Shown here: piece after piece, positions 50,251-58,832 of the stretch
Layout of the letters: each line of letters opens with the position of its first letter
How positions within the stretch are numbered: position 1 is the stretch's first letter
From: Streptomyces platensis
GTDB lineage: Bacteria; Actinomycetota; Actinomycetes; Streptomycetales; Streptomycetaceae
Reading direction: 5' to 3'
DNA length: 64,000 nt
Assembly: GCF_008704855.1 (NCBI RefSeq)
Contig: NZ_CP023691.1
Coordinates: 6,696,001-6,760,000, forward strand
Position numbers and translations under genes: made by a program
The notes under the pieces: generated by a model
What the model saw: only the letters and a program-made list of their open reading frames with translations
Databases searched by the model: none
What the model was told of the DNA's origin: nothing

Positions 50251-53200
50251 TTCTCATCCTCCAGAGACGCGTACTGGTTGCTGCAGTATTTCATGAATTC
50301 CTTGATGGTCAGCGGCTGGGGATCGTCCTCGTTGTGCGGATTGCGCAACTGAATCAGGCCCTTGTCGTCGACCGAGACGATCTCGTAGGCGTGGGAACTC
50401 AGGAGGCCCTTCTCCATCTTGTTCTCCACGCCCGTGCCTCTCGGTTGGGTGCCGATAACGACCGGTCTGCCGCTTTCCGTGAGTTCCCGCAGGTGGGCCA
50501 GGAGTTGCTTTTCCGGGCTGCGGCCGTTCATGTCGTAGTTCGTCGGGAAATCGTGGTTCTCCGACGTACGTCCGGTGAGCTGGGCGAGCAGCTCGGCACG
50601 GTCGCCGGATGTGGAGCCCTGGCCGATACGGGAGTAGCCCGTCAGCAGGTTGTCGTCGAAGTCCCTGTTGCGGGGCAACTGCGACTGGTGCTCGCGCTTC
50701 TTGTCGTCCCAGAACTGGTCCAGGCCCGCGATGGCCTTCTCCATGATCGCCGGCCAGGCCACACCCACCCCGTTGGCGTCGGCGTAGGCGGTGGTGTTGG
50801 GGAAGTCGCTGTACACGGGCACGTCGGGAGTGACCCGCACGGTCAGGATGCGCCCGGTCGGAGCCTGGTTGCCGTAGTTGTTGCGCGCGACCTCGTGGAA
50901 GCGGACCTCATAGTTGCCGTCCTCCGTCTCCCGGATCATGTCCTGGAGAAGATCCGGGTACCTGCTCGCGAGGGCGCCCAGGGTGGCGATGATGCCGCAG
51001 TCGCCGATGGCACCCTGCTGCGTCTGCTCACGCGACGGAGGACCGTCGAACAGCGGCACGCGCGTCCCGTCGGGACGGTCCAGCGGAGTGCCGTAAACGT
51101 CGGGCTGGAACTCCGGCAGCTTCTTGTGGTTGCCGAAGCGCGGCTGGTCCACCTCAGTGGTGATCTCGGTGGGCTCGACCGGGCCTGACCCGGTCATGGA
51201 CTGCCAGATCTGCTTGAACCGGCCACGCTTTTCCGGCTGGCTGTCCGAGGCGGGGGAGCCCTCGCGAGGCTCGCCGTCGGACGGGTTCGGGGCGCCGGCC
51301 TGCTCGCTCGCCCCCGTGGCGCCGGTAGTGGGGCGCGGGGGCTCTCCCACGCCCGCGAGTCCGGTGTCCGTCTGCGGAACGTCGCGGTTTGAGCGCTGCG
51401 AGTCCGCCGGTGCGGAGGTTCCGTTGCCCGCAGTCCCGTTGTCCACCGGGGAGTTGACGCTCGCGAGGCGCCCCGAAGGTGTGCCCTCGCTGTCGGTCGG
51501 AGGGGTGGTCGGCGTGCCGGCCGGGTCCGCCGGGGGCCTGCGGTCCGTGCCTGCGGGGCCGGCGGGGGGCCTGCGGTCTGTGCCGGCCGGGTCCGACGGG
51601 GGTGTGCGGTGGGGGTCCGTGGGATGGGATGGGCCCGACTGAGGTGCCTGGGTGGGCGGTGTGTTCTGGTCGGGCGTGGGGGCCTGCGGTGTGTTCTGGC
51701 CCTGGTTCGCCAGTGCCTGGGCCAATTCGTTGACGAATTTCAGGTGCTGCTTGATCTCCGCGTCTTGGATGTGCTGGTTCGGCGTGCGGTACCTGCCGAG
51801 CGCAGTCCTGATTTGCGAATCGGTCTTGCCTTCCTCGTCCCGCAGCCTGCCCGGCTCGGCCGCCTTCAGCTTCTTGAGTTCCGGGTCCGCTCGATAGGTC
51901 GTGCTGTAGTAGACGGGAACACCGTTCATCGCCTGGGAATCGTTGATCGCCTTGGAGCAGTTGGCGTGGCCGGTGGGATGACCGGATTCGGTGGTGGGCA
52001 GGCCACAAGGCTCACGTTCGGTGTAGAGGCCCTTGACCTCGACCTTGGCCTGCTCCTGAGCTGCCCGATTCTCGTTGAGCTGGTCGATCCAATTGAGGAT
52101 GTGGGACTCGGAGTGCCGCGGATTGGCGCCGTCCACGGCAGGGGGAACCGACGAATCGACGATGTAGTGACTTTCCTTGGTGTCCGGGTCGACAACTTCC
52201 ACGACCGCGTAATTCTTGCCGGAGAGGTCGGGCGCATTGCGCTCCGTCTCCTCTAGCAGCCGCTTGAGGTCCTCCACATCCCGAAGGACCGTCCCGTCCG
52301 GGTGCGATGCGAGTTCACGTCGCCAGGCAGCCGCTGATTCGTGGAACTTTCCGTCGCCGTACGCGTCGTTGTTCGCGGCCCGGTCAGGGCTCATGCCAAC
52401 GGCGTTGTTGGCATGGAAGGACTGACTGATGCGGGCCAGAGTGGCGATCGCGGCGTACCGCTGGCCGTCGTTCATCTGCGACCACGTGGGATCGAGATGC
52501 TTCCGAAGATCGCTGTCGGTGAAGTTTGTCGACGGCATCGGAACATTCCGGTGCGCCGTCATCGCTGCCTTGTGGGCGGCCTCAGCCTGAGGGAGAGCCT
52601 GCTGGGCATGGGCGAGCCGCTGATCCGCCGCCGTCCGCTTGGCCTGCGCCGCCTGCTTCGCGGCGTCGGTCTTGGCTTTCCGCTCCGCGGTCGCCGCCCT
52701 GGTCCGCTCTGCCTTGGCGTCGGTGACTTCCTTGATCGCCTTGTCGTAGTCCTGCCGGGCTTCCCGCACGCGCTGCGCCGACACCGCGTGCGCCTGGCGG
52801 CGATCGATGGATTCCCGCAGTACGTCGGCCAAGGGCACTCGCACCTGGGGCGGGTCGCCTTGCGGCTGGGCCCACTGCTGCATCTGTGCCCGGACCGGGT
52901 CCAGACCGATCCGATGGACGTCGTGCGCGTCTCGAAGGTCGCCCTGTGCCTTGTCCGGAGGAAGGTTCGCCTGCGAATCGGTCCGTCCTTCCGGGTCGGG
53001 AAGGCTCTGGTTGCGCCGCTCGCGAGTGGCTTCCGCGCTGGGGTCGTTGGACTCAGGGGGCGAACCGGCCGGGCGCTGGGGCGCTGTGTGGTCGGTATCG
53101 GCAGGTGTGGTCTGGCTCTGGTGTTGCGTGGTGGGCCGGGTGGTGGTGTCGACGGGGCGACGGTTGGCGTCCAGCGGGATCGCGAAGACGCCGTTGTTGC

Positions 53201-56200
53201 CGCTGTGGAGCGGGGTGGTGCTGCTCTGGCCCGTCTGCGGGTCGGCGTAGACGATCTGGCCGTTGTGGTTGACCACGTTCCAGGCGTGGGCACGGCCGTC
53301 GGTGTTCTGGGTGATGATCACGGCCTGTGAGCCGTGGCCCTCGTTGAGGAGGGTGGTCTCCAGGTTGTTGTACGCGTCGCGGCCGTCGCCGAAGTCATCG
53401 AACTCGGCGCCCAGGGCGCTTTCGATACGGTCACGGCCGTTGGGCTCGGGAGTGTCGGCGGGGGTGCCGTCCCCATTCGGGCTGCGACGGGCGGCGACCG
53501 TGGGGTTGCCCGCGTACGACTCGACGAACGCCAGTGATCCGTCGGGGCAGTTGACGTCGCGACCGGACTCGTCGGGGTTCTGACCGCGGATGTCGTCGAC
53601 CCAGGTGCCCTCGCGCGGGTCAGGGGCCTGCTGGAACGAGCCGTCCTCGTTGCGCGGGAAGCCCTCCTGCTGCGCGCGGTGGTCGGCGTCGGTGGGGTCG
53701 TCGTAACCATCCGGCGGACCGGAGGGGCGCGTGGCGGTGGACGGGAAGACCGGTTCCCTCGACTCCGATTGCTGGTCGGTGTCTTGAGGGTTCTGGGTGT
53801 CGTGGGTGTCGTGGGTGTCCTGGGAATCCTGAGGGTCTTGGGATTCCTGGTTGTCCTGCGTGTCCTCCGTGCCCTGCGCGTTGTCGGGCTGCGGACTGTC
53901 CTGGTCCGTCGCGTCCGAGTCCTGGGTCGCTTCCGAGTCCCGGTCCGTGGTGGAGTCCGTGTCCGGGGCGGGCTCGGATACCCGATCCGGGTTGTTGGAC
54001 GCCTGCGTGGGGTGCGTGTCCGGGGTGGTGTGCGTGTCCGCAGAGGTGTTCTCGTTCTGCGGTGACGTCGTCTCCGGGGTCGGCGTCGTTTCGGGGGCCG
54101 GTGTCGTCTCCGGCGTGGTGGAGGATTCCGGGGTCGTCGACGGTGATGCGGTGTCGGTGCTGCTGTCGTTCGCGTTCTGGGTGGACGGTTGAGGCGTCGA
54201 CGGGGTCAGGAAGTACGGCGTGATCGGATTCCGATTGGCGTCCAGTGGGGTGTAGAAGACCTCTTGGGCGCCCAGGTGAATCGGAGTCTCGCTGACGACG
54301 CCTGTTTGCGCGTCGACGAACAGGACCTGACCGTTGTGGTTGACAGCGGCGAAGGCATGGCCGCCACCGCCGGGCCAGTTGACGCCGATCACGGCTGCCG
54401 AGCCGTGCCCGGCCTGCGACAGCTCGTAGGCGATACGTGCGTACGGGTTGGGATGGTCCTTGCCCGCGAACGTGCTGGGTGCGCCGGCCCAACGCGCCTG
54501 GTTGTCGACCGAGTCGCGCTCCGCGGAATAGGTGTTCAGGCTGCCGTCCGCATTGAGGTCCAGGGTGCGCGGGGCGGACACCGTCGGGCGGCCGAACCAT
54601 GTCTCGAGGAACGAGCGGGTGCAGTCGGCGCAGTTGTTGGACCGGCCGGGCACCCCCACGCCGCCGTCGTTCTGCAGACCGGCCCAGTTTCCCTGCCGCG
54701 GGTCCGCGTACACCTGCGGGGTGCCGTCGGGGTTCCTCGGGTGGGCGTTCTCAAGATCCTGCTGATGGGCGGGGTCGGGTGTGGTCAGGCCTTCGAACGG
54801 GACGTTCAGGCCGTCACGGATGTCCGAAAGGTTGTCTGCCTGGGGCGGAGGCAGAGGCGCCGTGGGCTGCTCGGGCGCGCTGTCGTCAGCGAGGGGCTGG
54901 TTCTGATCGGGCGTCTGGTGGGCGGCGTCCGGCTGCTGACTGTCCGGCTGTTGAGGGTTCGGTGCCGGCATCCCCTGGTCGTTCGGCGCGGAAGTGGGGG
55001 ACTCGGCCGGTGACTGCTGGTCCGTCGGACGGTTCGTCGGCTGCTCGCCGCGGGGCGGCGTGGTCGGGTGCCCAGGCGTCTCGGTGCGCGGCGTGTCAGT
55101 GCGTGGTGGTGTGGTGGGGCGGCTGGGCGTTTCGGTACGCGGCGTGTCAGTGCGCGGCTGCGTGGTCGGGCGGCTCGGTGTCCCGCTGTGCGGCGTCTCG
55201 GTGCGCGGCGGCGATGCGGGACGGTTCTGCTGAGTGTCCCGCGACGGCGTGGTGGGCCTGGTGCTCGGCTGTTCCGTACGCGGCGTCGTGGCGCTGGGCG
55301 TGGTGGCCCGCCGTGTCGTCGTGGGGTTGCCTGCCGCCGGCGCCTGCGTCGGGATGGGGCCGGCCGCCGGTGGTGGCATGGCACCCGGGGTCGACGTTGA
55401 GGGCGTCCCGGACGACGGGGCCGCCTGCTGCGGGATGCCCGCCTCACCGTGCTGTGTACCGGGGGTCGGGGGCGCCGCCGTGGCGGTGGTGCTCATGAGG
55501 CCGACGTTTTCGTCGTCCGGGTCATGCGGGGTCGGTGTCGACGGTGTCGGCGCGTGGCCCTGACCAGGGCTGGGGTGTGCGGTGGGCGTGTTGCCGGGCA
55601 TGGCGCCGCTCGGCATGGACACCCGGCCGCTGCCCTGGTTCTGGTTGTCGTTGTTGCCGTCGTGGGAGTCGCCCGGCATGGGGCCCTGGGCCGGTGCGGG
55701 CATGGTGGTGACCGCGTCGCGGTCGACCTGGTGCACGCCCGGTTCGGGGCGGGAGTGGTCGGGAGCCGGGGCCGGCGCGGCCTCGGGGCCGTCTGCCTCC
55801 GGCGGCGGGGACGGCATGGGCGCGGGCTCGGTGTTGCGCGGGTCCGGCATCGACGCGCCCTGCTCCGGGGTCTGGACGTCGACGCCTTCCGGGCGGCTCG
55901 GGCGAGCGCTGTCCGGAGTGGTGTCCGGCGCCGAGGAGCCATCGGCATCCGGCGTGGTGCCCGGGGCCTCGATGGGTGAGGAGTTGGCGGGCATCGACGG
56001 TTCGTTGCCCGGTGCGGTGCTCGGCGGGGCGTCCGGTGTGCTGTCCGGACGGGCGGAGTCAGGGGTGGTGTCGGGGGCCGGACCGCCCTCGGCGTCCGGC
56101 CTCGTCGTGGCGGACGGCGTGGGCGAGTCCGGAGACGAGTCAGGAGTGGACGATTCGTCGCCCCCAGGACGACTGATGCTGTCGTTGTATGCCTGGGTGC

Positions 56201-57428
56201 CCACGTCGAAGGGGCTGGGTGCGTCGGAGCCACGGCTTGGTGAGGACGAGGGCGACGAGGGGTCCGACGAGTCCGGGCTGCCGGTGCTGTCCGTGCTGCT
56301 GTGGGACGGCGTACTTGAGGAAGACGAGGGCGAACTCGAAGCCGACGGGCCATCGGACGACGAGGACGGGCTCGACGAAGAGCTGTCCGAACCGCTCGAC
56401 GGAGACGAGGACGACGGACCGCCGATATCCGGTGCCCTGCGCCCGGAGTCGCCGCTGCTGGAACTCGGCGAACTACTGGAACTCGGGGAGTTGCTCGACG
56501 AACTGCTGTCGTTCGACGACGAGTTGGACGAGCTCGGCGAGTTCGACGAATGTGCGGAGCTGGGGGAATTGCCGGACGAACTGCTGTCGCTGGACGATGA
56601 GTTGCTGGCTGACGACGAATCGTTGGAGTCCGACGTGCTGTCGTTGCCGGAGTCCGATGCGCCGTCGCCATCGCCGCCGCCGTCGTGTCCGCTGTTGGTG
56701 AGCCCGTGGCGGGCGCCATGCCCCGCGCGGGAGCCGGCACCGTCGCGCAGGGACTCGCCGAAGGTGGAGCCGGAGTTCTTCAGGGCATCCTTGCCCTCTT
56801 CGTAACCCTTCTTGGCGGTGCGGCCCAGGTCGTAGCCCGACTGCTTGCCGAAGTTCTGCTCGACGGTCTGGGCGACCACGTCGGAGACCATGGCTTCCAG
56901 AGCGGAGACAAAGGGTTCCTTGGCGGTCTCCAACACCGCCTGCAAGATTTGTTGGGCTATCTCCTTGAGGAGTTTGCGCAGGATCATCCGCGTGGCGGCG
57001 GCCGCGCCCATCGCGCCGAGCTCGGACAGACCCAGGGTGAAGGGAGCGGCGGCCTGGGCCGCGATGATCTCGATCGCCAGGATGATCAACTGGGCGATCA
57101 CCGCCACTTTCAGCCCGATGATGAGCATCGCCGCGGCGTCCATGCAGATGGCGATCAGCTCGGCGCCCTGGCGGGCGTCGTCGAAGTAGCCCGAGCTGCC
57201 GCCGAACTTCTCCCAGGTCTTGTTGAAGCCCTCGATGGAGTCGCCGGCGTTCTCGGCGAGGACGTTGCCGGCGGCACTTACGCCACGGGCCTGGAGGCTC
57301 TCCACATCAGCGGCGAACTGGCGCCAGGTATTGGCGCACTCCATCATCTTGTCTTCGTTGCCTGTGGGCCATTCGAAGCCACACATCTCGAGAACCCACT
57401 CAAGTGCGTTCGGCAGCATCAAAGCCAT
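50247..57428 (-). CDS. Multi-domain polymorphic toxin (two Tox-PL, one deaminase-like, one calpain-like domain)
   Basis: A 2393-residue protein. Residues 1-235 are a WXG100-like helical N-terminus with a hydrophobic stretch near 92-135. Residues 245-860 are low-complexity Ser/Asp then Pro/Thr. Tox-PL 1 spans about 864-1065 (Cys933 or Cys936 in NNCADCTRSF, His1024 in GGGHAFAAVNH, Asp1039). A Gln/Asp/Thr linker follows, then Tox-PL 2 near 1230-1410 (Cys1294, His1381, Asp1396). A coiled coil runs about 1535-1625. The deaminase-like domain is near 1640-1890 (HSE at 1772-1774, Cys1808 in EREPC, Cys1824 in HANC). After another linker, the calpain-like protease fills 2090-2393 (Cys2144 in GAIGDCG, His2346 in SSHAYEIV, Asn2363 in RNPHNED). 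Tox-PL domains of this type deamidate Gln; the deaminase is of the nucleic-acid-deaminase superfamily. The N-terminus suggests type VII export. Lower GC than the core genes fits transfer. Confidence 0.85.
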   Translation of the reverse strand: MALMLPNALEWVLEMCGFEWPTGNEDKMMECANTWRQFAADVESLQARGVSAAGNVLAENAGDSIEGFNKTWEKFGGSSGYFDDARQGAELIAICMDAAAMLIIGLKVAVIAQLIILAIEIIAAQAAAPFTLGLSELGAMGAAAATRMILRKLLKEIAQQILQAVLETAKEPFVSALEAMVSDVVAQTVEQNFGKQSGYDLGRTAKKGYEEGKDALKNSGSTFGESLRDGAGSRAGHGARHGLTNSGHDGGGDGDGASDSGNDSTSDSNDSSSASNSSSSDSSSSGNSPSSAHSSNSPSSSNSSSNDSSSSSNSPSSSSSPSSSSGDSGRRAPDIGGPSSSSPSSGSDSSSSSPSSSSDGPSASSSPSSSSSTPSHSSTDSTGSPDSSDPSSPSSSPSRGSDAPSPFDVGTQAYNDSISRPGGDESSTPDSSPDSPTPSATTRPDAEGGPAPDTTPDSARPDSTPDAPPSTAPGNEPSMPANSSPIEAPGTTPDADGSSAPDTTPDSARPSRPEGVDVQTPEQGASMPDPRNTEPAPMPSPPPEADGPEAAPAPAPDHSRPEPGVHQVDRDAVTTMPAPAQGPMPGDSHDGNNDNQNQGSGRVSMPSGAMPGNTPTAHPSPGQGHAPTPSTPTPHDPDDENVGLMSTTATAAPPTPGTQHGEAGIPQQAAPSSGTPSTSTPGAMPPPAAGPIPTQAPAAGNPTTTRRATTPSATTPRTEQPSTRPTTPSRDTQQNRPASPPRTETPHSGTPSRPTTQPRTDTPRTETPSRPTTPPRTDTPRTETPGHPTTPPRGEQPTNRPTDQQSPAESPTSAPNDQGMPAPNPQQPDSQQPDAAHQTPDQNQPLADDSAPEQPTAPLPPPQADNLSDIRDGLNVPFEGLTTPDPAHQQDLENAHPRNPDGTPQVYADPRQGNWAGLQNDGGVGVPGRSNNCADCTRSFLETWFGRPTVSAPRTLDLNADGSLNTYSAERDSVDNQARWAGAPSTFAGKDHPNPYARIAYELSQAGHGSAAVIGVNWPGGGGHAFAAVNHNGQVLFVDAQTGVVSETPIHLGAQEVFYTPLDANRNPITPYFLTPSTPQPSTQNANDSSTDTASPSTTPESSTTPETTPAPETTPTPETTSPQNENTSADTHTTPDTHPTQASNNPDRVSEPAPDTDSTTDRDSEATQDSDATDQDSPQPDNAQGTEDTQDNQESQDPQDSQDTHDTHDTQNPQDTDQQSESREPVFPSTATRPSGPPDGYDDPTDADHRAQQEGFPRNEDGSFQQAPDPREGTWVDDIRGQNPDESGRDVNCPDGSLAFVESYAGNPTVAARRSPNGDGTPADTPEPNGRDRIESALGAEFDDFGDGRDAYNNLETTLLNEGHGSQAVIITQNTDGRAHAWNVVNHNGQIVYADPQTGQSSTTPLHSGNNGVFAIPLDANRRPVDTTTRPTTQHQSQTTPADTDHTAPQRPAGSPPESNDPSAEATRERRNQSLPDPEGRTDSQANLPPDKAQGDLRDAHDVHRIGLDPVRAQMQQWAQPQGDPPQVRVPLADVLRESIDRRQAHAVSAQRVREARQDYDKAIKEVTDAKAERTRAATAERKAKTDAAKQAAQAKRTAADQRLAHAQQALPQAEAAHKAAMTAHRNVPMPSTNFTDSDLRKHLDPTWSQMNDGQRYAAIATLARISQSFHANNAVGMSPDRAANNDAYGDGKFHESAAAWRRELASHPDGTVLRDVEDLKRLLEETERNAPDLSGKNYAVVEVVDPDTKESHYIVDSSVPPAVDGANPRHSESHILNWIDQLNENRAAQEQAKVEVKGLYTEREPCGLPTTESGHPTGHANCSKAINDSQAMNGVPVYYSTTYRADPELKKLKAAEPGRLRDEEGKTDSQIRTALGRYRTPNQHIQDAEIKQHLKFVNELAQALANQGQNTPQAPTPDQNTPPTQAPQSGPSHPTDPHRTPPSDPAGTDRRPPAGPAGTDRRPPADPAGTPTTPPTDSEGTPSGRLASVNSPVDNGTAGNGTSAPADSQRSNRDVPQTDTGLAGVGEPPRPTTGATGASEQAGAPNPSDGEPREGSPASDSQPEKRGRFKQIWQSMTGSGPVEPTEITTEVDQPRFGNHKKLPEFQPDVYGTPLDRPDGTRVPLFDGPPSREQTQQGAIGDCGIIATLGALASRYPDLLQDMIRETEDGNYEVRFHEVARNNYGNQAPTGRILTVRVTPDVPVYSDFPNTTAYADANGVGVAWPAIMEKAIAGLDQFWDDKKREHQSQLPRNRDFDDNLLTGYSRIGQGSTSGDRAELLAQLTGRTSENHDFPTNYDMNGRSPEKQLLAHLRELTESGRPVVIGTQPRGTGVENKMEKGLLSSHAYEIVSVDDKGLIQLRNPHNEDDPQPLTIKEFMKYCSNQYASLEDEK
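55060..55215 (-). repeat. 51-bp tandem repeat inside the toxin gene
   Basis: The protein here repeats a 17-residue unit, PSRPTTQPRTDTPRTET then PSRPTTPPRTDTPRTET, followed by a partial third PGHPTTPPRG. The DNA repeats in steps of 51 bases. It lies in the disordered linker before the first Tox-PL domain and can change length without frameshift. Confidence 0.6.
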
Positions 57429-57549
57429 GACGAAGAACCCCCGTTGTCGCCCATGTAATTCGTGTCGTCCCGGCCCTGTGAGCCGACCGACCCCCTCCGC
57501 CTCACCGTTGGCGGAAGGGCCCTGCTTCTCTGCTGCTCAGGCGGCAGCC

Positions 57550-57861
57550 CTAGCTATTGGACCGGCGCAGGCTGCGGTACAGCTCGATCGCGGAGTCCGG
57601 CGGAAAGTTGGGGACATAGGTGACGGCTCCGTCGCTTTTGGAGATCACCATGTGACTGCCACCCAACGGCGCCTGAGTGCCGGGCGGCGGTGGGGGCATG
57701 ACGGCGTGGATGAGGAAGCCGATGTCGAACTCCACCACGTACAACGGCGCCGGGTTTCCTTCCAGGTCCAGTACTTCGAACCGGGTGCGAGCGGCAGCCA
57801 GTGCCTCTTCGGCAGTGGCGGGGACGGGCTGTACCGGTTGGGGCGCGTCGGGATGCGACAC
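57550..57861 (-). CDS. YrhB-like small protein of the toxin operon
   Basis: A 103-residue protein resembling the first 95 residues of the multidomain immunity protein at 43754: EEALAAARTRF, then VEFDIGFLIHAVMPPPPPG, GGSHMVISKSDGAVTYVPNF and a final helix AIELYRSLRR. YrhB-type proteins are found as immunity proteins or adaptors of polymorphic toxins. It lies between the WXG100-like gene and the toxin in the same direction. The GTG at 57861 has AGGAGAG before it. Either immunity protein or loading partner of the toxin. Confidence 0.68.
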   Translation of the reverse strand: MSHPDAPQPVQPVPATAEEALAAARTRFEVLDLEGNPAPLYVVEFDIGFLIHAVMPPPPPGTQAPLGGSHMVISKSDGAVTYVPNFPPDSAIELYRSLRRSNS

Positions 57862-57950
57862 GGACTCTCTCCTGTCAGAGAAGGGGCGGCGGCTGTGGGT
57901 CAGGCGTGGTCATGCGAGGGAACTCGGAGGTGAAGCGAGCCAGTTGGCTG

Positions 57951-58421
57951 TCACTTGCTCGCGGGCTTCAGGATCCGCACCTCGCCGCCGAACTGGTTCT
58001 CCGGCTTGTGCTCCTTGATCAGAGCGTCGTTGAAGTCCTCGTTCTCCGCATGGTTCTTCGCCATCCGCCCCAACGCCTTGCCGATTTCGTTGAGCTTGGT
58101 GGCAAGGTGCTCCATCGAGTCCGTCATGCCGTCGCGCAGGCCTTCGTAGACCACGCCGAACTTCTCGCCGAGCTCGTCGTCACCCCACGGTGGGGTGCCT
58201 TCCTTGTCGCTCAGGGTCGTCAGGCCCTTCCAGGCGTCCTGCGCGACACTTGAGACCGTCGTCTCCTTCGGCGCTCCGCCTCCGCCGCCTCCACCGTCAC
58301 CCTGCGCGGCCAGGCCGTTCTTCAGCCTGGTGGTCGCCTGGTAGAAATCCCTGCCGATCTCGGAGAAGTTCTTCCCCTCGGTCTTGAGCATCTCCGGATT
58401 GGTCTTGAAACCGTCGCCCAT
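57951..58421 (-). CDS. WXG100-like protein
   Basis: A 156-residue helical protein (MGDGFKTNPEMLKTEGKNFS, then DRGMTD-like helices in EGLRDGMTDSMEHLATKLNE and IGKALGRMAKNHAENEDFND) with a Gly-rich loop in the middle. Size and helix pattern fit WXG100/ESX-type proteins, which pair as helical hairpins and travel with or escort type VII substrates, although the Trp-x-Gly turn is not exact (DAWKGL is nearest). It is the first gene of the toxin operon. The ATG at 58421 has GGGGGCACG before it. Confidence 0.72.
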   Translation of the reverse strand: MGDGFKTNPEMLKTEGKNFSEIGRDFYQATTRLKNGLAAQGDGGGGGGGAPKETTVSSVAQDAWKGLTTLSDKEGTPPWGDDELGEKFGVVYEGLRDGMTDSMEHLATKLNEIGKALGRMAKNHAENEDFNDALIKEHKPENQFGGEVRILKPASK

Positions 58422-58832
58422 CACGTGCCCCCGTTCACCAACCGGCATCATCGACTGCCGGTTCACGTCCATTTTCTGTTTGTGTCAGCGTTCCAGAGGC
58501 GCTGACAAGCCCTCAACCCCTGGGTGTCACCGTGCTGTCCCGGGAGCGCCCGGCCGAGACACCTGCCGGGCGCGGCCGATCTCGGTCATGGGATCCCCCT
58601 TCGAGCCCGGAGGGCCCTTCGCGCACGCCGAAAGCGGCCTTCGCACTCGCTACACCTGCTACAACCGTTGACGAGCTTATCCAGCCAACCTTTTGGACCG
58701 CTAACCCGGGCGCATCCGCGCACCGCTGGCCGCGCTCCCGCACCTCTCCCGTCCCGGTCCTGCCCCCAGCGGTCCACGGGCGGGCCGTCCTGATCCGGCC
58801 GCCATCCGGCCGCCGGACCGCCGCCGTCCGGA
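58422..58832. other. Intergenic region upstream of the toxin operon
   Basis: 411 bases without a supported gene. An inverted repeat GTCAGCG-N9-CGCTGAC lies at 58484-58506, about 65 bases before the WXG100-like start. An AT-richer stretch near 58660-58700 contains GTTGGCTGGATAAGCTC on the minus strand, a possible promoter region. Nothing else is supported. Confidence 0.4.
58484..58506 (-). promoter_or_regulatory. Inverted repeat upstream of the WXG100/toxin operon
   Basis: GTCAGCG and CGCTGAC are separated by nine bases, with TTGTCA at the outer edge on the minus strand. A dimeric repressor site overlapping a -35 box would fit. No matching -10 box could be assigned. Confidence 0.35.
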
